Assembly (NCBI GenBank): GCA_025354865.1
Contig: JANXMB010000117.1
Coordinates: forward strand, 1-32,835
Reading direction: 5' to 3'
Source of the DNA: Acetobacteraceae bacterium
GTDB taxonomy: Bacteria > Pseudomonadota > Alphaproteobacteria > Acetobacterales > Acetobacteraceae
DNA: 32,835 bases
Part shown: piece after piece, positions 23,788 through 31,713 of the stretch
Layout of the letters: every line of letters begins with the position of its first letter
How positions within the stretch are numbered: the first letter of the stretch is position 1
Position numbers and translations under genes: made by a program
The notes under the pieces: generated by a model
What the model was told of the DNA's origin: nothing
What the model saw: the letters and a program-made list of their open reading frames with translations, nothing else
Databases searched by the model: none

Positions 23788-24606
23788 TCAAACGAGCGGC
23801 ATGGCCTGTTGCAATCGGCCACCGATCCGCACCGGCTCGATCCGTTGGGCCAGTCCGGTGGTGTCGTCGGTTTCGACAAACACGCCGCATACGGTCGTCG
23901 GCCCCTCGGCCGGGCCCAGCTTCTCGCCCTTCATCTTGCGCCAGAAGCGCAGGGTGCCGCCGTCTTTCTGCATGCCGATGACGCTATCGTAGTCGCCGCA
24001 CATCCCCGCATCCGACTGAAACGCCGTGCCGCCGGGCAGAATCTGTGCATCGCCCGAGGGGCAGTGCGTATGGGTGCCGACCACCAGCGACGCCTGGCCG
24101 TCGAAGGAATGGGCGAACGCCATTTTCTCGCTAGTTGCCTCCGCATGGATGTCCAGAATTACCGCGTTCACCGTCGCCCCCATGCGATGGCGTGCCAAAA
24201 TTTCGCGGGTGCCGAAAAAGGGCGAGTCGAGTTGCGGGTCCATATAAAGCTGGCCCAGCGCCTGCGCGACCAGCGCTTTGCGCCCGCCCGGCACATCGAC
24301 GACAACCGCCCCCGCACCCGGCGTGCCCGGCGGAAAATTCAACGGTCGGATCAGCCGCGGATGATCGGCGATGTACGACACGATCTCCTTCCGATCCCAG
24401 GCATGGTTGCCCAGGGTTATGACGTCGGTGCCGGCCTTGAACAGCGCTTCGGCCATATCGGGTCCCAGCCCGAAACCGTGCGAGGCGTTTTCCGCGTTGA
24501 CGATCGTCAGATCGAGCCCGAGGCTTTGGCGCAACCCGGGCAGCAGCGCCGCGACCGTCTCACGCCCTGTCCGACCCACCACATCGCCGAGAAACAATAT
24601 TCGCAT
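23788..24606 (-). CDS. YmdB-family metallophosphoesterase
   Basis: A 272-residue calcineurin-like phosphoesterase of the YmdB type (2',3'-cyclic nucleotide phosphodiesterases of dimetal type). Metal and active-site motifs run in order: LFLGDVVGRTGRE, IVNAENASHGFG, TLGNHAWDRKE, DIHAEATSEK and VVGTHTHCPSGDAQ. The start ATG directly follows the TGA of the 5-formyltetrahydrofolate cyclo-ligase gene, so translation is coupled. It probably acts in the cytoplasm in RNA or cyclic-nucleotide turnover. Confidence 0.92.
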   Translation of the reverse strand: MRILFLGDVVGRTGRETVAALLPGLRQSLGLDLTIVNAENASHGFGLGPDMAEALFKAGTDVITLGNHAWDRKEIVSYIADHPRLIRPLNFPPGTPGAGAVVVDVPGGRKALVAQALGQLYMDPQLDSPFFGTREILARHRMGATVNAVILDIHAEATSEKMAFAHSFDGQASLVVGTHTHCPSGDAQILPGGTAFQSDAGMCGDYDSVIGMQKDGGTLRFWRKMKGEKLGPAEGPTTVCGVFVETDDTTGLAQRIEPVRIGGRLQQAMPLV

Positions 24607-25236
24607 TCACGCCCCGCACCGCATAACGCCGTGCTCTGTCGCGACGGCGTCGAGGCGAATGTCGTAGGGGCCAACCGGCACTTCGTCCACCATTTGCGAC
24701 GCGAAGGCACACCCCAGCGCGAATCGGCGGGACATGCCGGATAGCGTGCGATCGTAGAAACCGGCGCCATAGCCGAGCCGCCCGCCGGCGCGATCGAAGG
24801 CCAGCAGCGGCACCAGCAGGAAATCCGGCACACGTTCCGGCCCCACCGGCCGCATTGTTCCAAACCGCTCGGGGATCAACACATCGCCCGGCGACCAGAG
24901 GCCGAAGGTCAGCGGGTTGCCACGCCGGGGGGTGATCGGCAGTACCACCTCGTGCCCGCGTTCGCGCAATGCCAGCAGCAGCGGCCGGACATCGATTTCG
25001 TCCCCCAGGGGCCAAAAACCCGACACGATCACGCCCTCCGGCGGCGGCATGTCGCGCAGGACATGGGTGGCAAGCGCGGTGCCACAAGCCTGGGGGTCGT
25101 GCCCGGCCCGTGCAGCAATGGCCCGGGCGCGCAAAACCTTTTTGGCCTCGTCGATCGACGAACGATCGGGTCGGTCCGGAGCGGAGGGGAGCAAAGGGGA
25201 AATGTGCGGAGCCACCATAAGCCGTTGGTTTGTCAT
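24607..25236 (-). CDS. 5-formyltetrahydrofolate cyclo-ligase
   Basis: A 209-residue ATP-dependent enzyme converting 5-formyl-THF to 5,10-methenyl-THF. The family fingerprint GGRLGYGAGFYDRTLSG is intact, with KKVLRARAIAARAG at the N-terminal nucleotide site and LVPLLAFDRAG before the fingerprint. The gene follows a 6S RNA locus downstream of zapA, the arrangement conserved from E. coli (zapA-ssrS-fau). GGGAGG lies immediately against the ATG at 25236, unusually close, so a slightly later start such as the ATG at 25218 cannot be excluded; that one lacks its own close site. Confidence 0.93.
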   Translation of the reverse strand: MTNQRLMVAPHISPLLPSAPDRPDRSSIDEAKKVLRARAIAARAGHDPQACGTALATHVLRDMPPPEGVIVSGFWPLGDEIDVRPLLLALRERGHEVVLPITPRRGNPLTFGLWSPGDVLIPERFGTMRPVGPERVPDFLLVPLLAFDRAGGRLGYGAGFYDRTLSGMSRRFALGCAFASQMVDEVPVGPYDIRLDAVATEHGVMRCGA

Positions 25237-25251
25237 CCTCCCAGAGCCTGC

Positions 25252-25371
25252 TTGTGCAGGTGGGCACCAGATACCGAGACCAAGATCCCGACAGCGCCAG
25301 CGTCCGAGGGAGATGCTTACTGGCCCTGGGGATGAGCTACCTGACGAACCGAGCAGCCCCGCACCACTTAC
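25252..25371 (-). ncRNA. ssrS: 6S RNA (approximate ends)
   Basis: The interval between zapA and the 5-formyltetrahydrofolate cyclo-ligase gene is non-coding and is where 6S RNA lies in many proteobacteria. Read on the minus strand it folds into a long imperfect hairpin: GGGGC near the 5' end can pair with GCCC near the 3' end. ATCCC pairs with GGGAT, and a GCCAG/CTGGC stem closes around a CATCTCCC-containing loop. 6S RNA mimics an open promoter and binds housekeeping RNA polymerase. Ends are estimates. Confidence 0.72.
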
Positions 25372-25683
25372 TTAGGGGGTCTGGAGACCGTCCGCAATGT
25401 CTTCCGCGCGCTTCGCCAGCCGCCCGAGTCGACGACCCAACTTGGGGTCGGGCGCGGCCGGCGCGGCGCCGGGCCCGGTCTGCTTCAGATCGTGCAAATC
25501 GTCCGCCAGCGTCAGCGCCGCCATCACCAGCATCCGCGCCTCTCCGCTCGGTCCCGCCGAGGTTTTCACCGCTTCGATCCGCTTATCCACCTCGCTCGCC
25601 ATGGCCAGCAGATGCGCTTCCTGCCCGTCGGGGCAGCCGAGGACGTAGGAAAAGCCGTTGATGCGAAGCGTCACTTGCGCCAT
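25372..25683 (-). CDS. zapA: Cell division protein ZapA
   Basis: A 103-residue cytoplasmic FtsZ-bundling protein. The N-terminal globular domain (MAQVTLRINGFSYVLGCPDGQEAHLL) is typical, followed by the VDKRIEAVK helix and a C-terminal coiled coil (AALTLADDLHDLKQ). The ATG at 25683 has AAGGA upstream. It is followed by the 6S RNA locus and preceded by a small coiled-coil gene with a 17-base gap, a common alphaproteobacterial arrangement. Confidence 0.9.
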   Translation of the reverse strand: MAQVTLRINGFSYVLGCPDGQEAHLLAMASEVDKRIEAVKTSAGPSGEARMLVMAALTLADDLHDLKQTGPGAAPAAPDPKLGRRLGRLAKRAEDIADGLQTP

Positions 25684-25700
25684 CGCGCCTATCCTTCTTG

Positions 25701-25898
25701 CTATTTCGTGGCCAGGGCGCCGCGCAGGCGATCGATCAGGCCGTCGAGTTGGGCGGCCAATGCGGCGGTGTCCGGTGCGTCGGGCAATGGTGCGGCAATC
25801 GGCGCGGGCGCTGCCACAATTTTGCGGGCAGCAATCCGCTCCAGCGCCGCTTCGAGCCGGGCCGTCGCAATCTCCGGGTCGTCCGTTTCGTCCACCAT
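25701..25898 (-). CDS. Small coiled-coil protein upstream of zapA
   Basis: A 65-residue acidic protein: two helical segments (DPEIATARLEAALERIAARK and DTAALAAQLDGLIDRLRGAL) joined by an alanine/proline-rich linker. It resembles the DUF4164-like small proteins that sit before zapA in alphaproteobacteria, but I cannot verify membership. The start at 25898 has CAGGAAG upstream; longer in-frame starts overlap the divergent gene. It is likely co-transcribed with zapA. Confidence 0.7.
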   Translation of the reverse strand: MVDETDDPEIATARLEAALERIAARKIVAAPAPIAAPLPDAPDTAALAAQLDGLIDRLRGALATK

Positions 25899-25983
25899 GC
25901 CGGTCGCTTCCTGGTTTGCTTCCGCCGCGCGCGGTCTTTGATGCCGCTTGCATTGAACCCGGTCAAGCGGTTGAACGGCAAGC

Positions 25984-26370
25984 ATGTTTTTTCCCCCTGC
26001 CGTCATTGTCCACGGTCTGGCCGACGCCAGGGCGGCTGTTGCGCCGGGCCGGCCGGTCACGCTGCTGTCTGCGCCGGGCGCCGGACTCTATGCCGGAAGC
26101 CTATGGTGGCGGGCGCTGATAGATGCCGTACGACGGGCGGATACGCCGGATATCCTCGATTGCGCCGATGGATCGGGCCTCGCTTTGGCGGCGTTACGCG
26201 CCGGGGTGCCCCGGTTGGTGCTGTGGCCGAGCGCGCCCGGCTGGGCCGAAGTGGCAGAGATCGCCGGCACCCTGGGTGGCGTTGTCCTGACCGAGGCCCC
26301 CCCCGCCCTGGATTTGGCACAACGCGGCGCGGCCCGCCGTCTAGCAGACTGGTTGGATCGACCGACCTGA
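25984..26370 (+). CDS. Hypothetical protein, 128 aa
   Basis: I do not assign a function. The protein has a repeated beta-alpha pattern: VTLLSAPGAGLYAGSLWWRALIDAV, then DILDCADGSGLALAALRAGV, then RLVLWPSAPGWAEVAEIAG, and a final helix. This suggests a small Rossmann-like fold without a recognisable catalytic motif. It is divergent from the zapA-linked small gene and 66 bases before the MaoC-like gene. The ribosome site is weak. Confidence 0.72.
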   Translation: MFFPPAVIVHGLADARAAVAPGRPVTLLSAPGAGLYAGSLWWRALIDAVRRADTPDILDCADGSGLALAALRAGVPRLVLWPSAPGWAEVAEIAGTLGGVVLTEAPPALDLAQRGAARRLADWLDRPT

Positions 26371-26436
26371 CGTGCCCCAATTGTCGCGCCAGCCCAACCG
26401 GCTTATCCAGATCGCCCAGGAGCAGGAGACAATCGC

Positions 26437-26895
26437 ATGGCCGGGCTTTACTATGAAGAACTGACAGTGGGGCGCACCTTCGAACACGCCATCCGCCGCA
26501 CCGTCACCGAGATGGACAATGTGCTGTTCACCGCCATGACCCACAACCCGGCGGCTTTGCATCTCGACGAAGAATACTGCAAAACCGAAACGGAATTCGG
26601 CACCCGCATCGTCAACAGTTGCTTCACCCTCGGCCTGATGGTCGGCATTTCGGTCGGCGACACCACGCTGGGCACCACGATCGCCAATCTCGGTTGGGAC
26701 GAGGTGCGGTTTCCCAAGCCGGTGTTCCACGGCGACACGTTGCGCGTGCGATCGTCCGTGCACGAGGTCCGCGAAAGCCGGTCCCGCCCCGACGCCGGGA
26801 TTGTCGTTTTCGTGCACGAAGCCTTCAACCAACGCCAGGAATGCGTCGCGAGCTGCAAACGATCGGCGTTGATGAAGAAGACCCCGCGCGGCTGA
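26437..26895 (+). CDS. MaoC-family (R)-specific enoyl-CoA hydratase-like protein
   Basis: A 152-residue single-hotdog protein. The hydratase-2 motif is recognisable as [22 protein letters not shown], with the N-P...H core; the usual aspartate before the asparagine is replaced by histidine (THNP). [20 protein letters not shown] is the conserved later strand. It would hydrate an enoyl-CoA or mesaconyl-type CoA thioester. An AGGAG site precedes the ATG at 26437. It ends 39 bases from the convergent dehydrogenase gene. Confidence 0.85.
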   Translation: MAGLYYEELTVGRTFEHAIRRTVTEMDNVLFTAMTHNPAALHLDEEYCKTETEFGTRIVNSCFTLGLMVGISVGDTTLGTTIANLGWDEVRFPKPVFHGDTLRVRSSVHEVRESRSRPDAGIVVFVHEAFNQRQECVASCKRSALMKKTPRG

Positions 26896-26934
26896 GCGGA
26901 GGCGGGGGCGGGTTCGCCGACGGACCGTTTGCCG

Positions 26935-27957
26935 TTACGCCCCGTGATCCAGATTGCCCTGCGCCAAACGGCCGAGGGCGTCGAACACCTTGCGCTCGAT
27001 CTCGATCCCTTCGACCAGCAGCCGGGCGCGGGTTTTGTAGGATCGCTCACCGGGGATACGGATTTCGTCGACACCCTCCCGCCGGGGCGTCGCCTTGACG
27101 GTTTCGATCCGGCGGGACACTTCGCGTCGGTAATCGTCCGCCGACAGGAACAAATCCGGCTTGAAGGCCATGAACATGTAGCCGCCGTCTTCCTGCCGCC
27201 CGCGGGTGGTAGCTGCCAGCGCGCCCAATGCATCCAGGGCCAGCGCCAGGCCGAAGCCTTTGTAGCCGCCTTCGGGTCCGCCGAACGGCAGCAAGGCGCC
27301 CTGCCTTGCAACGCGGGCATCGGTGGTGGGATGCCCATTGGGGCCGAGCGCCACACCCTCGGGAATCGGCGTTCCAATCCGCGCGCGGAATTGCAGATCG
27401 GTGCCCATGAACGCCGAGGTGCCCATGTCGATGACCAGCGGATCGCCCTCGGTCGGAAAGCCGAACGCAATCGGGTTGGTGCCGAGCACCGGGCGGGTGC
27501 CGCCGAACGGCGCGACGGAGGGCGGGGAGGCAACGGTGTGGATCACGACGAATCCCGCTCGGGCAATCATTTCGCAATAATACGCACTGCGCCCGGTCAT
27601 CGACGTATTGCCCATTGCAACGATCGCCAGACCGTGTTCCTCGACGCGGCGGATTGTTTCCTCGGCGGTACGAAAACCGGCGATCATGCCGTTGTTGTTG
27701 CCACCGTCGAGCACCGCAGCCACACCGGAGTCCTTCGTCACCGCGACCGGCTTGCGCGGCTTGCCGAACCGGGGCTCGTCGATGACGTTCAACAGCTTGG
27801 GCAGGCCGGAATATTCGTAGCCGCACAACGCGGCATCCAGGCAATGATCGGTCAGGATGCGGGCTTCGTCGTCGTCGAAGCCGGCGCCGCGCATCGCGGC
27901 CTCCCCTAACGCACGCGCATCGGCGGCCGAGAGATGAACACGGTCGTTGGCAGTCAT
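26935..27957 (-). CDS. Malate/L-lactate/sulfolactate dehydrogenase family oxidoreductase (second copy)
   Basis: A 340-residue Ldh_2-family dehydrogenase, paralogous to the one at 21238-22248. Shared landmarks are CLDAALCGYEYSGLPKLLNV, VLDGGNNNGMIAGF, VLGTNPIAFGFPTEGDPLVI and FGGPEGGYKGFGLALALDALG, ending GVDEIRIPGERSYKTRARLL. The divergence from the first copy is large, so this is not a recent duplication. It starts 16 bases after the Baeyer-Villiger monooxygenase stop and is almost certainly co-transcribed with it. This suggests the two oxidise successive intermediates. The true start is 27957; longer in-frame sequence lies in the monooxygenase gene. Confidence 0.9.
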   Translation of the reverse strand: MTANDRVHLSAADARALGEAAMRGAGFDDDEARILTDHCLDAALCGYEYSGLPKLLNVIDEPRFGKPRKPVAVTKDSGVAAVLDGGNNNGMIAGFRTAEETIRRVEEHGLAIVAMGNTSMTGRSAYYCEMIARAGFVVIHTVASPPSVAPFGGTRPVLGTNPIAFGFPTEGDPLVIDMGTSAFMGTDLQFRARIGTPIPEGVALGPNGHPTTDARVARQGALLPFGGPEGGYKGFGLALALDALGALAATTRGRQEDGGYMFMAFKPDLFLSADDYRREVSRRIETVKATPRREGVDEIRIPGERSYKTRARLLVEGIEIERKVFDALGRLAQGNLDHGA

Positions 27958-27973
27958 GATGGGATCCCCAGAA

Positions 27974-29833
27974 TTATGCGGACAGCAGATACGGTTCCAG
28001 CGACTCTTGCGCCGCCATCCGGATTTCGTGCCATTTCCGAGGCCCGCCATAATAGGCCAGGCTGCCGGGTTCGGCGTTGCCGTCACCATTATAATACGAC
28101 AAGCACTCCCGCAACGGACGCGTCCGGATATCGGCTTCCCGGCAATGTTCGGCGTAGGCGGCTTCGGCATCTTCGCGCACATCGACGAAATTGGCGCCAC
28201 GATCGCGCATCGTCGTCAGCAGCCACACAACATAGTCGGTTTGGCCTTCCATCGTGCGGGTGAAGTTGAATTGCCCACCGCCGCTTTGCGGCCCCGAGAG
28301 GATATACAGGTTGGGGAAACCGTGGCTGTGCAGGCCGAGGAAGGTCTTCACCCCTTCCTCCCCCCATTTGCCGCGCAGCGTCCGGCCATTTTTACCGACG
28401 ATCATGTTGAACGAGCCTGCGCCCATCCATTGGAAACCGGTGGCGTAAATCAAAACATCCAACGGATATTCGACGCCGTTGTGCACGACCCCGTTTTCGC
28501 CGATGCGCGCAACGCCGGTCGGTGCGGTATCGACCAGAAAGACGTTCGGCAGATTGAAGGCCGGCAGATATTCGTCGTGGAACGTTGGGCGTTTGCAACC
28601 ATAAGCGTAATAGGGTTTCAAGGCCTCGGCCGTTTTCGGGTCCTTCACAATCGCTGCCACCCGCGCTCGGATTTGTTCCATAATCCGGAAATTCGTGTTC
28701 AACTGCCGTTCGATCAATTCCTCCGGCGACAATTCGCGATCGTAGGTCCGCCGCTCCCGTGTTTCGGCGACCTTGCCGGACAGATAATCGTCGTTGCCTT
28801 TCAGCGCGGTCCGGCCCGACGAAATACGCGCAAGGCGTTCGCGCCGCGATTTTGCCCAGTTGGGCTCTTTCGACCAGGTATCGATTTCCTCCTGCGTCGT
28901 CATCCGTTGGTCCCGCACGTCGATGGTGGACGGCGTGCGTTGGAACACATGCAACGATTTAACCACCTTGGCGAGTTCCGGAACCGCCTGCACCGCACTG
29001 GCCCCGGTGCCGATAATGCCGACGCGCTTGCCGGTCAGTTCGACATTGTAATCCCAGCGGGAGGTATGGAACGAAGCGCCGGCGAAGGTTTCCATGCCGT
29101 CGATCTTGGCAAGCTTCGGCGTGGTCAGCGAACCGTTGGCCAGCACGACATGGCGCGCCCGCATCCGGTCGCCGCGATCGGTCGAAACAATCCACCGGCC
29201 GGCTTGCTCGTCCCATTCCGTCCGATCGACGGTTGTATGGAACAGACAACGATCGTAAAATTCCAATTTCTCTGCCATCAACTGGCAATATTCAAGGATT
29301 TCGAACCCCGAAGCGAATTTCATGGTCGGGAAATATCCCATCTCCTCCAGCAGCGGCAGATAGCTGTAGGATTCGACATCGCAAGCAATGCCGGGATAGC
29401 GGTTCCAGTACCAGGTGCCACCGACATCGCCGCCTTTTTCGCAAACCCGGACATCGCGAAACCCGGCCGCGCGCAGCTTGTACCAAAGCAGCAGCGCCGC
29501 GAAACCAGCGCCGATCACCACGATATCGCAATCGTCGGTCAAGGCGTCCCGTTCGATCGGCGGGGCCGAATAAACATCCTTGAGGTAGCGCGAGAATTCG
29601 CCCTCCATCGCGATATAGGACGCCGCACCTTGCCGCGCCTTGTTGTATTCGCGGTAGCGCGCTTGCTCCTCGGCATCGAACACAGCCCCGGGGGGCGCTG
29701 GCGGCAATGTGGTCAGAGCCGCGTCCGCGACGGGCGAATAGCCCTTGCCTGCGATCTTGTCGCTCGCTTTCGCGGCGCGGGTGTTGAACAGCTTCAGGCC
29801 GGTGGCCTCGTCGATACGGATCGCAGGCATCAT
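27974..29833 (-). CDS. Flavin-containing Baeyer-Villiger-type monooxygenase
   Basis: A 619-residue class B flavoprotein monooxygenase. Two Rossmann motifs are present: GAGFAA at 108-113 (FAD) and GTGASA at 275-280 (NADPH). The Baeyer-Villiger fingerprint FxGxxxHTxxW is exact (FAGASFHTSRW, 250-260), and GGTWYWNRYPG is the typical FAD segment. An N-terminal extension of about 100 residues precedes the FAD domain, as in the longer members. It would insert oxygen next to a ketone to give an ester or lactone, using NADPH and O2. The substrate is unknown; cyclic or terpenoid ketones are common for the class. It leads a two-gene unit with the second Ldh_2 dehydrogenase. Confidence 0.92.
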   Translation of the reverse strand: MMPAIRIDEATGLKLFNTRAAKASDKIAGKGYSPVADAALTTLPPAPPGAVFDAEEQARYREYNKARQGAASYIAMEGEFSRYLKDVYSAPPIERDALTDDCDIVVIGAGFAALLLWYKLRAAGFRDVRVCEKGGDVGGTWYWNRYPGIACDVESYSYLPLLEEMGYFPTMKFASGFEILEYCQLMAEKLEFYDRCLFHTTVDRTEWDEQAGRWIVSTDRGDRMRARHVVLANGSLTTPKLAKIDGMETFAGASFHTSRWDYNVELTGKRVGIIGTGASAVQAVPELAKVVKSLHVFQRTPSTIDVRDQRMTTQEEIDTWSKEPNWAKSRRERLARISSGRTALKGNDDYLSGKVAETRERRTYDRELSPEELIERQLNTNFRIMEQIRARVAAIVKDPKTAEALKPYYAYGCKRPTFHDEYLPAFNLPNVFLVDTAPTGVARIGENGVVHNGVEYPLDVLIYATGFQWMGAGSFNMIVGKNGRTLRGKWGEEGVKTFLGLHSHGFPNLYILSGPQSGGGQFNFTRTMEGQTDYVVWLLTTMRDRGANFVDVREDAEAAYAEHCREADIRTRPLRECLSYYNGDGNAEPGSLAYYGGPRKWHEIRMAAQESLEPYLLSA

Positions 29834-29904
29834 GGTGGGACGCTTTCTCGGTGAATTTCTCGAACACGCGCGACGCCACTTACCGCGCCGCCTCGGCGAC
29901 GATG

Positions 29905-29930
29905 CTTATAACGCCGCCTCAGGCTGTCAA
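29905..29930 (-). promoter_or_regulatory. Candidate promoter for the monooxygenase gene
   Basis: On the minus strand TTGACA (29930-29925) is a perfect -35 box, and TATAAG (29910-29905) follows after 14 bases, shorter than the usual 17. The predicted transcript starts about 65 bases before the monooxygenase ATG. The short spacing lowers confidence. Confidence 0.35.
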
Positions 29931-29990
29931 GGTTGACCCGAGCGGCGGCAGACCGCACGGTGCTGAGCCAATTTGCAAAGGTAACAGTCC

Positions 29991-30752
29991 ATGTCCACCC
30001 AACACGAATGCTCCCCCACAGAATGGGATGCCAGGCTCGACCTCGCGGCCGCCTATCGCATGGGTGCCCGCCTCGGCTGGCACGATATGCTGGGGAACCA
30101 TTTCTCCTTGCGCGTCCCCGGCACAAAAGACGAATATTTGCTCAATCCGCTCGGCTTGTTTTTCGAGGAAATCACTGCATCGTCGCTGGTGAAAATGGAC
30201 ACGCAAGGCAACGTCCTGTCCGACGCGCCGCACGGCATCAATAAAGCCGGCGAAGTGATCCACGGCGGCATCTACGCCGCGCGGCCCGACGTGAGTGCGG
30301 TGATGCACCTGCATTCCTCGGTCGGCGCCGGCGTATCGGCACAGGAAGACGGTCTACTGCCGCTGTCGCAAAACGCGCTTATTCTGATGGATCGCATTCG
30401 CTACCACGAGTACGAAGGCCCCGCGAGCAATGCCGAGGACGAACGCCGCGCCCTCGCCCGCGATCTGGCAGACGGCAGCATTTTGTTTCTACGCAATCAC
30501 GGCACCCTCACCGCCGGACGCTCCATGGGCGAAGCCTTCGTGCTGCTCGGTCGGATCGAGCGCGCCTGTGAGATTCAAATCGCCGCACAAGCCGGATCGA
30601 ACGTGCATTTCCCGAGCCAAGACGCCATCGAACGAACCCGCGCGATCGGGGCGAGGATGTACGGGGACAACAGCCATTCCCCCCGGGCGGCGTTGGAATG
30701 GGCTGCGTTCCGGCGGAAGATCGATCGCGAAGATCCAGGCTACGCCTGCTGA
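29991..30752 (+). CDS. Class II aldolase/adducin-family protein
   Basis: A 253-residue cytoplasmic protein with the class II aldolase fold, as in fuculose-phosphate aldolase. Zinc ligands are expected at HLHSS (two histidines) and RNHGTLTAG (third histidine); both motifs are intact. The family also includes decarboxylases and non-enzymatic adducin-like members. AAAGG is 8 bases before the ATG. It is divergent from the monooxygenase operon and convergent with the thioesterase. It may cleave a hydroxy-keto intermediate of the neighbouring pathway; that is inference from context. Confidence 0.9.
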   Translation: MSTQHECSPTEWDARLDLAAAYRMGARLGWHDMLGNHFSLRVPGTKDEYLLNPLGLFFEEITASSLVKMDTQGNVLSDAPHGINKAGEVIHGGIYAARPDVSAVMHLHSSVGAGVSAQEDGLLPLSQNALILMDRIRYHEYEGPASNAEDERRALARDLADGSILFLRNHGTLTAGRSMGEAFVLLGRIERACEIQIAAQAGSNVHFPSQDAIERTRAIGARMYGDNSHSPRAALEWAAFRRKIDREDPGYAC

Positions 30753-30777
30753 AATCGGATCGGGCCGGCCGCGCCGC

Positions 30778-31617
30778 TCAGACAACCAAAAGCGCGGCGG
30801 CCTTTTCCCGGACCTCGTCGGACCAGCGGGCGGGGCGGCGCGCATCGAGGTCGAGGTTGACCCCGAATTGACCGAGCCGCGCGATGACAGCCCCGGTGCG
30901 CGGGTCGGTCATGCGGTGAACCAAACGTAACGACGAATTGCCGAGATGGGCGATACCGGTTTCAACCAAGTAAGGATCGTCCAACCGCAAGGCACCGGAA
31001 ATCTTCAACGCCATCTCGAAGGTCGAAAACCCACGCCGGTTTCGTTGCATATAAGCCGTATCCATGCCCATCGCGACGGCGGCATGGGCGTTGGCGCTGG
31101 AGAAACGGTGCACCATGCCGGACAACGAAAAATGCCCGGTGGCATCCAGATCGGCCGTCCTGACCCGACCGCACGCCGTCTGCACCAGCCCATCCGTCGC
31201 CACCGGATCCGCCCGCTGCTCGGCGATCGGCCCCTCCCACGTTGCCAACCGCCCGCCGATACCGGCGCGTTGTTCGGGCGACAGCGAGGTTTCCCAATAT
31301 TCGTCGGCCCAGGTCACCGTTTCGCCGCTGCCGGAATCGATCACACGATGGCCCAAACGCAGGCCGGCATCGTCGATACCGAGCGGCGCGCTGACGATGT
31401 GAAAGGCCGCGCCGGCACGCAGTTCGCGGGCGTAGCGAAGGTCGATGCGGCGCACGAAGCCGCCGGCACGATGCCGATCGCCAAGGCCGATCGCGTCGGC
31501 GAGGCTGGTTTCCGCTTCCTCCAACCGATCCGCATAATAGGCAACGGTGAAATGTTCGGTCGTATCGCACTGCCAAGGCGGCACCGCGCCGCGATAGGTC
31601 TCGATCCACTGGGTCAT
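30778..31617 (-). CDS. Double-hotdog acyl-CoA thioesterase
   Basis: A 279-residue protein with two tandem hotdog domains. The first has CDTTEHFTVAYYADRLEEAE and the second has DLDATGHFSLSGMVHRFSSA, each resembling the 4HBT active-site helix region. It would hydrolyse an acyl-CoA; chain preference is unknown. A GGAGG site precedes the ATG at 31617. The gene is convergent with the aldolase and lies downstream of the duplicated-domain gene on the same strand, separated by a hairpin. Confidence 0.82.
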   Translation of the reverse strand: MTQWIETYRGAVPPWQCDTTEHFTVAYYADRLEEAETSLADAIGLGDRHRAGGFVRRIDLRYARELRAGAAFHIVSAPLGIDDAGLRLGHRVIDSGSGETVTWADEYWETSLSPEQRAGIGGRLATWEGPIAEQRADPVATDGLVQTACGRVRTADLDATGHFSLSGMVHRFSSANAHAAVAMGMDTAYMQRNRRGFSTFEMALKISGALRLDDPYLVETGIAHLGNSSLRLVHRMTDPRTGAVIARLGQFGVNLDLDARRPARWSDEVREKAAALLVV

Positions 31618-31658
31618 GGCAAGGGCCTCCGGCGGGTCGGCCGCCCGTTATAACATTT

Positions 31659-31681
31659 GTGGCCGCCACAAGGGCGGCCAC
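31659..31681 (-). terminator. Hairpin after the duplicated-domain gene
   Basis: GTGGCCGCC (31659-31667) and GGCGGCCAC (31673-31681) form a perfect 9-base-pair stem with a 5-base loop, about 33 bases after the stop of the minus-strand gene ending at 31714. There is no T-run, but the position suits a terminator before the thioesterase gene's own promoter, where a TTATAAC box lies just beyond. Confidence 0.55.
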
Positions 31682-31713
31682 GATGGGCAACGATCCAAAC
31701 CGGACGGAGGGGT

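Noticed and set aside
27947-29854. 635-codon plus-strand frame opposite the Baeyer-Villiger monooxygenase
   Set aside because: The minus strand encodes exact FAD, NADPH and Baeyer-Villiger fingerprints; the plus-strand frame is an antisense shadow.
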